Under the pieces are notes generated by a model. The model did not search any database. It was given only the letters and a program-made list of their open reading frames with translations, and was not told the origin of the DNA. The translations under genes were made by a program, and so were the position numbers. A stretch of DNA of 24,660 nucleotides from Actinomycetes bacterium (GTDB lineage Bacteria > Actinomycetota > CADDZG01 > JAHWKV01): assembly GCA_029263035.1 (NCBI GenBank), contig JAJCYF010000025.1, positions 1 through 24,660 of the forward strand. The letters run 5' to 3'. Positions within the stretch are counted from its first letter, which is position 1. The number at the start of each line of letters is the position of its first letter. Shown piece after piece: positions 1 to 7,015 of the stretch.

Positions 1-2
1 CA

Positions 3-1211
3 CGGACCGCGCTGACGACTCCCTCCGAGGCCGCCCTGTGGGAGGCGGTGTCGTTTGTCGGCGGCGCCCTCGCCCTGTTCGCCACCGGGCTGATCTCCGC
101 CGCTGCGTTTGTGGTGGGAGCCCGCCGGCAGCTTAGAGAGCTGGGGCTTGTCGGGGCGATCGGCGGCGAACGCCGGCACGTGCTGGCAATTGTTCTCCTC
201 GGGGGAACGAGCCTCGGGTTGGTGGGATCGATTGCCGGAGTTTTCCTGGGGATTGCGATTGCGTTCCTGGCCCACCCCTTTCTCGACGATTTCGTCCGGC
301 ACGCCGTCGGTCCGGTCGAGGTCAATGTCTTTGCGGTGGCCGGGGCGGTGGCAATGGGGACCGGGGCCGCCACCCTGGCGGCGCTCGCACCGGCACGGGC
401 GGCGGCCAGGCTCAGCACTCTGGATGCGCTAGCTGGTCGAAGCAGCCCGCCCCGGCCGCCGGGACGGGTAGCCTCGTTCGGGCTGCTCATCGTTGGCGCC
501 GGCGGAGCTCTCACCGTCCTGGGCATGCAGACCGACGACGACCTTTTCCAGGCCGGAGGGTTCATTGCGATGATCTCGGGCATCCTGTTTTCGATCCCGT
601 TGGCCGTCGGGTTCGTGGGGCGGATCGCATCCCGGCTGCCGATGCCGGGACGGCTGGCCGCACGTGAGGCTGCACGCCACGGCCGCCGAACCGGCGCCGC
701 AGTGGCGGCGGCGGTGATCGCACTGTCGGTGCCGATAGCAACCTCGACCTATTCGCTGGGCAGGGAGGCCTTCGAAACCGGTGCGCCTTCTACCGCACGG
801 ACACAGGACCTGCCCGACTACGCGCTGGTGCGCGGCATTGTGACCGCGGGCAGCCTTCCGGTGGCGCTGGTCGTCGTGGCGATTGCGGCCGGGTTGGTCG
901 CCTCGGAATCGCGCCGATCCCGCCAGATCCTGATGGCGGTGGGGGCCGGGCCGGTGTTTTACCGCAAGCTCGTGGCGGCGACATCGTCGCTGCTGGCGCT
1001 GATCGGGGCCGTACTGGCGGTTCCGGCCGGACTTCTGCCGATGGTGGCGCTGTGGGCATCACAGTCCCCGGGACCGGAACGCCTACCCCTGGTGATTCCG
1101 TGGGCGACGATCGGCCTGGTTGTCTTCGGGGTTCCCCTGCTCGCCGCTCTTGTGGGCGCCGCCATGGCCCGGCCGCCGAAGGTGGGCACCCTGCTCAACC
1201 CCGCGACCTAG
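3..1211 (+). CDS. ABC transporter permease, FtsX-like, C-terminal part (5'-truncated by window edge)
   Basis: The frame is open to the left edge of the window, so the gene begins upstream; the GTG at 48 is internal in all likelihood. About nine hydrophobic membrane segments are visible. They are separated by short charged loops of the type found in FtsX/MacB-like permeases, for example the basic linker GARRQLRELGLVGAIGGER after the first visible segment. This linker is the coupling region that touches the ATPase in such transporters. A second FtsX-like unit follows from about base 640 (start of the GRLAAREAARHGRR stretch) and ends with the typical terminal helix and a short polar tail. These exporters move lipids, lipoproteins, peptides or drugs, driven by a separate ATPase subunit, which is presumably upstream. 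The substrate cannot be read from this fragment. Family assignment is fairly sure; role is unknown. Confidence 0.8.
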   Translation, partial: RTALTTPSEAALWEAVSFVGGALALFATGLISAAAFVVGARRQLRELGLVGAIGGERRHVLAIVLLGGTSLGLVGSIAGVFLGIAIAFLAHPFLDDFVRHAVGPVEVNVFAVAGAVAMGTGAATLAALAPARAAARLSTLDALAGRSSPPRPPGRVASFGLLIVGAGGALTVLGMQTDDDLFQAGGFIAMISGILFSIPLAVGFVGRIASRLPMPGRLAAREAARHGRRTGAAVAAAVIALSVPIATSTYSLGREAFETGAPSTARTQDLPDYALVRGIVTAGSLPVALVVVAIAAGLVASESRRSRQILMAVGAGPVFYRKLVAATSSLLALIGAVLAVPAGLLPMVALWASQSPGPERLPLVIPWATIGLVVFGVPLLAALVGAAMARPPKVGTLLNPAT

Positions 1212-1279
1212 GCCGCACGCTTCGGCGGCAGGCCGTGGCAAGATGGTTGAAAGGTCCGCAGCCGACACCAGGTGACCGC

Positions 1280-2314
1280 ATGAGACCAGGCCAGATCCGG
1301 AATATCGCCGCCGCGTTTGCCCTCACGCTTGCCCTCGGGGCGTGCGGATCGCCCGAGCCGGAGAGCTCGCCGTCTCCGGCACCCGGTACCCCTTCGGCCG
1401 AGCCTTCCGAAACCCCTGCCGCCGAGCTCACGGTGACCGAGTTCGACGTTCCCTCCGCCTCCCGTCCGCACGATGTTGCGCCGGCGGCCGGCGGCGGTGT
1501 CTGGTTTACCGGCCAGGGTTCGGGACAGCTGGGGCGCCTGGATCCGGAAACCGGCGAGACCGAGATGATCGACCTGGGGAGCGGATCGGCGCCTCATGGG
1601 GTGATCGTCGGGGCCGACGGCGCGGCCTGGGTCACCGACGGGGGGCTGAACTCGATCGTGAAGGTGGACCCGCAGACCCTGGCGGTAACCAGATTCGACC
1701 TTCCGGGACCCCGCGCCAACCTCAACACCGCGGCCTTCGACGGCTCCGGAACCCTCTGGTTCACCGGCCAGAGCGGGATCTACGGCCGGGTCGGTTCCGG
1801 CGGAGAGGTGACGACCTTCCCGGCTCCGAAAGGAAGGGGCCCGTACGGAATCGCCGCCACCCCGGACGGCGAGGTCTGGTTCTCCTCACTCGCCGGAAGC
1901 TACATCGCCCGGATCGACTCCGGCACCGGTGAGCTGCAGACCTACGACGTACCAACCGCCGGCGGAGGGGCGCGCCGGGTGTGGAGCGACTCAACCGGCA
2001 AGCTGTGGGTAACCGAGTGGTTCGCCGGCAAGCTGGCCCGGTTCGACCCGGCCACCGAGAGCTGGACCGAGTGGGACCTTCCAGGTGACAACCCGCAACC
2101 CTACGCGGTCTTTGTCGACGATGCCGACTCAGTTTGGGTAAGCGACTTCGGCGCCAACGCGATCCTCAGGTTCGACCCCGCAACCGAGCAGTTCCGGGCT
2201 TTTCCGGCCACCCGGGACAACGCCAACGTAAGGCAGCTGCTCGGCAGGCCGGGGGAGGTGTGGGGAGCGGAGTCGGGGACGGCTCGCCTGGTGAGGATAT
2301 CGGGAGAACGGTAG
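1280..2314 (+). CDS. Lipoprotein with Vgb-like (streptogramin lyase-like) beta-propeller
   Basis: The ATG at 1280 is chosen because it opens a classic lipoprotein signal: basic MRPGQIR, a hydrophobic stretch, then lipobox LALGAC with the lipidated Cys at residue 22. AGGTGA lies 4 bases before the start. A Ser/Pro/Glu-rich tether (about residues 23-50) follows. The remaining ~290 residues are repeated blades with the pattern PHxV...GxVWFT...GRLDPxTGE, as in virginiamycin B lyase and related propellers. A 344-residue mature-plus-signal length fits one propeller. In the last blades, motif positions that carry the lyase His/Glu in true Vgb read PYAV and WVSD, so antibiotic-lyase activity is doubtful. 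A surface-anchored binding or sensor propeller is equally likely. It lies 68 bases after the permease, which may make it an accessory lipoprotein of that transporter (inference). Confidence 0.82.
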   Translation: MRPGQIRNIAAAFALTLALGACGSPEPESSPSPAPGTPSAEPSETPAAELTVTEFDVPSASRPHDVAPAAGGGVWFTGQGSGQLGRLDPETGETEMIDLGSGSAPHGVIVGADGAAWVTDGGLNSIVKVDPQTLAVTRFDLPGPRANLNTAAFDGSGTLWFTGQSGIYGRVGSGGEVTTFPAPKGRGPYGIAATPDGEVWFSSLAGSYIARIDSGTGELQTYDVPTAGGGARRVWSDSTGKLWVTEWFAGKLARFDPATESWTEWDLPGDNPQPYAVFVDDADSVWVSDFGANAILRFDPATEQFRAFPATRDNANVRQLLGRPGEVWGAESGTARLVRISGER

Positions 2315-2367
2315 CGGCCACATAGCGCCGGTCCGGCCTTACAGTTGAATCACATCTTGGTTGCCTA

Positions 2368-2396
2368 TTCCATGTCGTCAACAACCGATGTAACAT
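2368..2396 (+). promoter_or_regulatory. Possible promoter of the SCP2 / carotenoid-oxygenase-like operon
   Basis: TTCCAT and TAACAT are separated by 17 bases, placing a start near 2403 and giving a leader of about 50 bases before the AGGAG at 2443-2447. The -10 is good; the -35 is weak. The surrounding stretch is visibly more AT-rich than the flanking genes. Confidence 0.35.
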
Positions 2397-2452
2397 TAGA
2401 CGGTGGCTCGATGGTCATTTCGGGCGACGGAGATCTCGAGCCAGGAGAAGCC

Positions 2453-2896
2453 ATGTCAGCAGAGCGGGTCTATTTGTTGGAGCAGACGAAGGGCAAGACC
2501 GACGCTCAGATAATGGAGCTGGTCAACATTCTGGGAAAGCCGCCCGTCTTCCTGGAGATCGTTATGGCGATCCTTCCGCTGGAGCTGGACCCCGAACAGT
2601 CCAAGGACTGCGTGATCGGCTTCGAGATAACCACCGAGGACCGCACCCACTACTTTCGCGTCGAGATCAAAGACGATGTCGTCACCTCCCAGCACCGGCA
2701 GGGCGACGTGGGCCAGGCCGACACCACCATCCTCGTTTCCCTTCCCAACTTTGTCCGCCTGATCACCGAGGAGCTCGGCGGGGTCAAGGCCTTCATGCAG
2801 GGCAAGCTTTGGGTAAAGGGCAACCCCACCTTCGCCTACTCGATTCCCCGGATGTTCCCGTTCATCGAGAAGCGCCAGAAGGAGGCAGTGTCTTGA
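2453..2896 (+). CDS. SCP2 sterol-binding domain protein
   Basis: A stand-alone 147-residue SCP2 (sterol carrier protein 2) domain. SCP2 folds bind sterols, fatty acyl chains or other hydrophobic ligands in a tunnel. The ATG at 2453 is chosen for AGGAG five bases upstream; the frame stays open back to 2345, but that part lacks the family pattern. Supporting features are the central beta-rich segment (VIGFEITTEDRTHYFRVEI), the stretch ADTTILVSLPNFVRLITEELGG and the closing KAFMQGKLWVKGNPTFAYSI, a typical SCP2 C-terminus where the ligand helix sits. No signal peptide or membrane segment, so it should be cytoplasmic. Its stop overlaps the next start in TTGA (2893-2896), so it is translationally coupled to the carotenoid-oxygenase-like gene. 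This suggests it delivers or receives that protein's hydrophobic ligand (inference). Confidence 0.85.
   Translation: MSAERVYLLEQTKGKTDAQIMELVNILGKPPVFLEIVMAILPLELDPEQSKDCVIGFEITTEDRTHYFRVEIKDDVVTSQHRQGDVGQADTTILVSLPNFVRLITEELGGVKAFMQGKLWVKGNPTFAYSIPRMFPFIEKRQKEAVS
2879..2885 (+). promoter_or_regulatory. Strong ribosome binding site deciding a TTG start
   Basis: AAGGAGG inside the end of the SCP2 gene, seven bases before TTG at 2893. It favours this start over the ATG at 2809, which would put 28 extra residues inside the SCP2 gene in another frame. Confidence 0.75.
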
Positions 2897-4515
2897 CGAA
2901 ATTCGATCCTTCACTCTACGCGCCGGTACCGCCGACCACCCCCAAGGACGGCCCCGCCTACTCGCTCGGTTTTGAGAGCCTGGAAAGCGAGGTAGAGGTA
3001 GACGAAGCCCCCACCTCCGGCACCATTCCCTCCTGGCTCTCCGGCACCCTGGTCCGCACCGGACCCGCCAAGTTCGAGGTCGGCGAGCAGAAGTTCAACC
3101 ACTGGTTCGACGGGCTCGGCATGCTTCACCGCTTCCAGCTCGAGGGCGGGAAGGTCTCCTACGGCAACAAGTTCATCCAGTCCAAGGCCTACCTGCACGC
3201 CATGGAGAACGACCAGATCTCGTTCCGGGAGTTCGGCACCGACCCGGACCCGGACAAGTTCCACCACGTCTCCCAGGGCTATGAGCCCCACGGCACCGAC
3301 AACGCGATCATCAACATCGTGAAGATCAAGGACAAGATCCTGGCCACCACGCAGATGCCGATGCCGATTGAGTTCGACCCGTACACCCTCAAGACCATCG
3401 GGACCTTCGACTACGAGGACAACCTGCCGGACGGGTTCACCACGCCTCACCCGCAGGTCGATGCCGAGGGCGGCTACATGTACAACTGGACGATCAGCCT
3501 GGACCCGCCGGTCAGCCACAACCTGTACCGGTTCGATGGGATCACCCGGGAGTTGCTCCTCACGATCCCCACCGAAGAGCCCTCGTTCCTGAACAGCTTT
3601 GCGCTGACCGAGGACTACATCGTCTTCGTCGAGCAGCCGTACAAGCTGGACTACATGAAGCTGATCGCCGGCGGAACCGCGTTCGCCAACTGCTTCGACT
3701 GGCACCCCGAGCGGCCCTGCAAGTTCTGGGTGATCGACAAGGAGAACGGCGAGGTCCTGCGCACGATGGAGACCGACTCCTTCTTCTTCCTTCACCACAT
3801 CAACGCCTACCTGGAGAGCGACGACTCGATGGTCGTGGACATGGTCACCTACAAGGACCCGGCCATCCTGGGGGCCCTCTACCTGGACAAGCTGCGGGCC
3901 GGAGGCGCAATTCCCGTCCCCCTGATCCGCCGGTTCCGATTGGACCTCAACAACGATGTCGTCAACTCGGAACCACTTCGGGACGCCTTCGTCGAGCTGC
4001 CCCGGATCAACACCGCGTTCGCCGGACAGTACTACCAGTACTTCTACGGCTTCGGCGGCTACGGGTCGGCGCCCAGCGGATCCTCGCTGTCCTACGACTT
4101 TGCCAACTCCCTGGTGAAGGTCGACGTCACCGGGGGCACCACCCTGGTCTGGCAGCAGGACGGATGTTTCCCGGGCGAGCCGATTTTCGTGCCCGATCCG
4201 AAGGGAACTGCCGAGGACGACGGAGTCCTGCTATCGGTGGTCCTGGACTCGGAGGCAAGCAAGTCGTTCCTGCTGGTCGTGGATGCCCGGACGATGCAGG
4301 AGATGGGCCGGGCCGACCTTCCCCACCACGTCCCGTTCAGCCTGGGGGGCGAGTTCTTCCCCCGGGAGCAGCTGCGCCAGGCGGCCGAGGAGATTGCGGA
4401 GTCCGCCGGTGCGGGGCTGACGGTGGAGGACTTCTATGCTGCACTTCAGGACCTTCCGGAGCCCGAAACGGGCCCCACCAGCAAGAGCGGCTGGATGAAG
4501 CGCCTGGGGCGTTAA
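2893..4515 (+). CDS. Carotenoid oxygenase (RPE65/CCD) family protein with an altered iron site
   Basis: A 540-residue seven-blade propeller protein of the carotenoid cleavage oxygenase family, which uses Fe(II) held by four His to split polyene double bonds. Family hallmarks include IPSWLSGTLVRTGP (about residues 43-56), FDGLGMLHRF, LHHINAYE, WQQDGCFPGEPIFVP and EDDGVLLSVVLD. Compared from memory with vertebrate RPE65, ligand His180 and His313 match H186 and H301. His241 aligns with N234 (PSFLNSF versus PSYVHSF) and His527 with G485 (VPFSLGGEFF versus IPVTFHGLFK). The second-shell glutamates equivalent to E417 and E469 are kept; that of E148 aligns with H133. Canonical dioxygenase activity is therefore uncertain. 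It may bind metal differently, act as an isomerase or hydrolase, or be a carotenoid/retinoid-binding pseudoenzyme. It has no signal peptide and is coupled to an SCP2 protein. Confidence 0.88.
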   Translation: MTKFDPSLYAPVPPTTPKDGPAYSLGFESLESEVEVDEAPTSGTIPSWLSGTLVRTGPAKFEVGEQKFNHWFDGLGMLHRFQLEGGKVSYGNKFIQSKAYLHAMENDQISFREFGTDPDPDKFHHVSQGYEPHGTDNAIINIVKIKDKILATTQMPMPIEFDPYTLKTIGTFDYEDNLPDGFTTPHPQVDAEGGYMYNWTISLDPPVSHNLYRFDGITRELLLTIPTEEPSFLNSFALTEDYIVFVEQPYKLDYMKLIAGGTAFANCFDWHPERPCKFWVIDKENGEVLRTMETDSFFFLHHINAYLESDDSMVVDMVTYKDPAILGALYLDKLRAGGAIPVPLIRRFRLDLNNDVVNSEPLRDAFVELPRINTAFAGQYYQYFYGFGGYGSAPSGSSLSYDFANSLVKVDVTGGTTLVWQQDGCFPGEPIFVPDPKGTAEDDGVLLSVVLDSEASKSFLLVVDARTMQEMGRADLPHHVPFSLGGEFFPREQLRQAAEEIAESAGAGLTVEDFYAALQDLPEPETGPTSKSGWMKRLGR

Positions 4516-4922
4516 GCCGGGAAGCCGTCCTCCGGCGCGGACTGCTGGATTAGCGCGGCAACCGCACCCGCCGGGTCCCGGACCACACAAAAACGTTCCC
4601 CCGGTCCGACGTCCTTCGGGCCCAGGATCACCCGGCCGCCTTTTGCCCAGCACTCGCTCATGCTGGCGTCCAGGTCGGTGACCACGATGTACATCAGCCA
4701 CTGGGGTGGAAGGTTGGCGTTTTGCCCCCGTGCGTGGCAGATTCCGGCGACGGCCTTTCCGGTGCCCGGCAGAACCATGTTGAAGTCGGCGTAGTCGCCC
4801 ATGTCGACCTCCTCGGGCTTCCACCCCGCCACCGCCTCGTAGAACTCTGCAATTGCCGGCGCCTTTTCGACCGTCAGGTCGGTCCAGACTATGGAGCCGG
4901 GCCGGATCACTTTTGGACTCAC
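4512..4922 (-). CDS. VOC family (glyoxalase/bleomycin-resistance fold) protein
   Basis: A 136-residue single-domain protein of the vicinal oxygen chelate superfamily. The GTG at 4922 is chosen because GGAGG lies five bases before it; the frame runs on to 5048 without family features. The first beta-alpha unit reads GSIVWTDLTVEKAPAIAEFY and the second reads WLMYIVVTDLDASMSECWAKGG. It ends with ERFCVVRDPAGAVAALIQQ, the usual closing strand (xDPxGxxxxLxQ). The position that normally holds the first metal His is tryptophan, as in many non-enzymatic or differently liganded members, so no reaction can be assigned. The gene converges on the carotenoid-oxygenase-like gene, their stop codons interlocking in the four bases TTAA at 4512-4515. 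Confidence 0.8.
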   Translation of the reverse strand: MSPKVIRPGSIVWTDLTVEKAPAIAEFYEAVAGWKPEEVDMGDYADFNMVLPGTGKAVAGICHARGQNANLPPQWLMYIVVTDLDASMSECWAKGGRVILGPKDVGPGERFCVVRDPAGAVAALIQQSAPEDGFPA

Positions 4923-5031
4923 GCAACCTCCAGGTTTATTCTCCTTCCGGTCATCGTAGGGCCAACCCCGCAGAGTTTGGCGGACCGGGACTATTCTGAA
5001 CACAACACAGCCGATGCCCGGAGAGGAAAGC

Positions 5032-5100
5032 ATGCCAAACGACTTCAACGATCAGATCAGCGCGGAGCTACGCGTCGTTGCCCCGGAGCGGGTGAGCTGA
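5032..5100 (+). pseudogene. N-terminal relic of a deazaflavin (F420)-dependent oxidoreductase-like gene
   Basis: A 22-codon reading frame, too short to be a normal gene, with a good start: GAGAGGAAAG just before ATG at 5032 and a TATTCT -10 box at 4992-4997. Its first residues, MPNDFNDQISAELR, strongly resemble the N-terminus of Ddn-like nitroreductase/F420H2-dependent proteins (typically NDFNQQVIDEFRANGG, recalled). The resemblance stops after about 15 residues and a TGA follows at 5098. The TfoX-like gene begins within a dozen bases in another frame. The simplest reading is a deletion that removed the rest of the oxidoreductase gene and left its promoter and first codons. It could instead be a short leader peptide. 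Confidence 0.45.
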
Positions 5101-5111
5101 CTCCCGTGGAG

Positions 5112-5468
5112 ATGCCCAAGCCCACCGAGGTGGACAAAGAGAAGTTCCGTTCCCTGGTGCCCGACGATCCCCGGGTGGAGGTCAAGCCAATGTTCGGCAA
5201 CCTGGGCGCGTTCGTGAACGGGAATATGTTCATGGGGCTCTTCGGCTCTGCCATCGGGGTGAAGCTGAACGAGGCGGATAGCCGCTTTTTGCTGGCGGAG
5301 CCGGGAGCGGCTCCTTTCGGGCCCCCCGAACGCCCCATGGGCGGCTACGTCTCGCTGCCGCCGGTGCTCATAGCGGACTCCTACCGGGCCGAGATCTGGA
5401 TCGCCAAGTCGCTGGACTACGTCGGCGCGATGCCGCCCAAGGTGAAGCGCCCGAAAAGGAAGAGGTAG
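5112..5468 (+). CDS. TfoX N-terminal domain protein
   Basis: A 118-residue protein consisting of one TfoX-N domain (COG3070 type). The signature is VEVKPMFGNLGAFVNGNMFM followed by GLFG, then GGYVSLPP and a basic lysine-rich tail. In some gamma-proteobacteria the domain is part of the competence regulator TfoX/Sxy; in actinobacteria such small stand-alone proteins are common and their function is not established. The ATG at 5112 (MPKPTEVDKEKF) matches the usual family start as recalled; the GTG at 5106 is possible. There is no good ribosome site of its own, so translation may depend on ribosomes ending on the relic frame at 5098-5100. It converges on glpX with no bases between the two stop codons. 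Confidence 0.8.
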   Translation: MPKPTEVDKEKFRSLVPDDPRVEVKPMFGNLGAFVNGNMFMGLFGSAIGVKLNEADSRFLLAEPGAAPFGPPERPMGGYVSLPPVLIADSYRAEIWIAKSLDYVGAMPPKVKRPKRKR

Positions 5469-6449
5469 CTAGCCCAGCAGATGCTGGGCAGTGACAATCC
5501 GGACGGTACCGGAGTGGGACCTCATGACGATGGACTGGGTCGTGGCGGTCTTGCCTTTGAACCGGACGCCTCGGAGCAGATCGCCGTCGCTGATGCCGGT
5601 GGCGGCGAAAAATGCATCACCTTTCACCAGATCGTCGAGGGTCAATACCTGGTTCAGGTCGTATCCGGCGTCCAGTGCCGCCTGCCGCTCCTGGTCGTTG
5701 CGCGGGTAGAGCTTGGCCTGCATGCACCCCTGAAGGCACTTGATGGCGCAGGCGGAGATGATGCCCTCAGGGCTGCCTCCGATGCCCAGGATCATGTCGA
5801 CGCCGGTGTTCTCTTCGCTCGCGGCGGCGATCGAACTGGCGACGTCGCCGTCGGCGATTAATTTGATGCGGGCTCCGGCTTCGCCCACCTGCCGGATGAG
5901 GTCCAGGTGGCGATCCCTCTCCAGGATCATCACGGTAATGTCCTCGATCCGGCCTCCCTTGGCCTTGGCCACCCGCCTTAGGTTGGTCGCAACGGGCGCT
6001 TCGATGTCCACGACATCGGCTGCCTGCGGTCCGACAACAATTTTCTCCATGTACAGCGACGGCCCCGGGTTGAACATTGCCCCTCGATCGGCCACCGCCA
6101 GGACTGCAAGGGCATTGGGCTGGCCTTTCGCGGTAAGCGTGGTCCCGTCGACCGGATCTACTGCAACGTCGACCTGCGGAAGGCTGCCGTTGCCCACCTG
6201 CTCGCCGTTGTAGAGCATGGGGGCCTCGTCCTTTTCGCCCTCACCGATGACCACGATGCCGTCCATGTCGACGTCCTTCATCATCAGGCGCATGGCGTCC
6301 ACGGCGGCCTGGTCGGCGGCCTCTTTGTCCCTGCGGCCCAGCCATCGGGCCGCGGCCAGGGCGGCCTGCTCGGTGACCCGGACAAGTTCCATGGAGAGGT
6401 TGCGGCCCGACGCAGAGGAGCGACTGGGCGGGGAGGTCTTCGACTTCAT
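5469..6449 (-). CDS. glpX: Class II fructose-1,6-bisphosphatase GlpX
   Basis: A 326-residue enzyme that hydrolyses fructose 1,6-bisphosphate to fructose 6-phosphate in gluconeogenesis, in the cytoplasm, with divalent metal. The inositol-phosphatase-like metal site is plain: IGEGEKDEAPML and VDVAVDPVDGTTL. Family blocks follow, namely MEKIVVGPQA, GDVASSI, GIGGSPEGIISACAIKCLQG, and SDGDLLRGVRF with RSHSGTVR near the end. Length is close to Escherichia coli GlpX. The ATG at 6449 gives about 15 residues of Ser/Lys-rich N-terminal extension before the conserved ELVRVTEQAALAAARWLG; a second ATG at 6392 would remove it but has no ribosome site. Class II FBPase is the usual gluconeogenic form in actinobacteria. 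It is transcribed away from furA with 108 bases between. Confidence 0.95.
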   Translation of the reverse strand: MKSKTSPPSRSSASGRNLSMELVRVTEQAALAAARWLGRRDKEAADQAAVDAMRLMMKDVDMDGIVVIGEGEKDEAPMLYNGEQVGNGSLPQVDVAVDPVDGTTLTAKGQPNALAVLAVADRGAMFNPGPSLYMEKIVVGPQAADVVDIEAPVATNLRRVAKAKGGRIEDITVMILERDRHLDLIRQVGEAGARIKLIADGDVASSIAAASEENTGVDMILGIGGSPEGIISACAIKCLQGCMQAKLYPRNDQERQAALDAGYDLNQVLTLDDLVKGDAFFAATGISDGDLLRGVRFKGKTATTQSIVMRSHSGTVRIVTAQHLLG

Positions 6450-6522
6450 ATGTCCCCAAGACTAACAGCCCGCAGCCAAACGGTCCGGCGGTCTCTCCGG
6501 CGCCGGGCAAAGCTGTGGGAAT

Positions 6523-6551
6523 TTGGACCGATTCCAGAATCGGGGTAGGCT
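6523..6551 (+). promoter_or_regulatory. furA-katG promoter, leaderless, with palindromic operator candidate
   Basis: TTGGAC (6523-6528) and TAGGCT (6546-6551) are 17 bases apart. Six bases then lead directly to the GTG of furA at 6558, so the transcript should start at or next to the start codon. A palindrome, CCGATTC-CA-GAATCGG (6528-6543, two 7-base arms), fills the spacer, where a bound repressor would block RNA polymerase. FurA proteins of mycobacteria and streptomycetes repress their own furA-katG-type operon, so autoregulation by FurA at this site is the natural prediction. Confidence 0.72.
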
Positions 6552-6557
6552 GCGGGA

Positions 6558-7004
6558 GTGCCCACCAACATCCATGAGTCGACGACGACGCTTCTTCGCC
6601 GGCACGGTTTGCAGGTCACTACGCAGCGCCTGGCGGTCCTCGATGCGGTGTCTGGCCTGCCCCACGGCACAACCGACGATATCGACAAAGCCGTGCGGGC
6701 AGAAATTGGTGCCGTTTCACGACAAACGGTGTACGACGCCCTGTCGGTCCTCACCGACAAAGGCCTGATCCGGCGTATCCAGCCCGCCGGCTCCCCCGCC
6801 CGCTATGAAAACCTGGTGGGCGACAACCACCACCACCTGATCTGCCGAATCTGCAGCCGGATGGTCGATGTTGACTGTGCCGCCGGCGAAACCCCCTGCC
6901 TGACGGCCGCCGACGACCTCGGTTATGACATCGACGAAGCCGAGGTCATCTACTGGGGCCGGTGTCCGGAGTGTGTTAGCCAGTTCAAGCAAACAGCAAG
7001 TTAG
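6558..7004 (+). CDS. furA: Fur-family redox/metal regulator FurA, partner of KatG
   Basis: A 148-residue Fur-family repressor. It has an N-terminal winged helix (about residues 10-80, with VSRQTVYDALSVLTDKGLI as the recognition region) and a C-terminal metal/dimer domain. The metal residues are visible: HHH at 91-93 with CRIC (C96, C99), and C136-x-x-C139 near the end as the structural zinc pair. It is the first gene of a two-gene operon with katG, 11 bases apart, the arrangement known from mycobacteria and streptomycetes. There FurA releases the operator on peroxide stress and lets KatG be made. The start is GTG at 6558; no ribosome site is present, which fits leaderless translation. The assignment rests on both motif pattern and neighbour. 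Confidence 0.93.
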   Translation: MPTNIHESTTTLLRRHGLQVTTQRLAVLDAVSGLPHGTTDDIDKAVRAEIGAVSRQTVYDALSVLTDKGLIRRIQPAGSPARYENLVGDNHHHLICRICSRMVDVDCAAGETPCLTAADDLGYDIDEAEVIYWGRCPECVSQFKQTAS

Positions 7005-7015
7005 GAGAAGGACCA

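Noticed and set aside
2345..2452. Upstream extension of the SCP2 gene to the earlier start at 2345
   Set aside because: The extra 36 codons have no SCP2 similarity, contain the likely promoter and lie before a good AGGAG site for the ATG at 2453.
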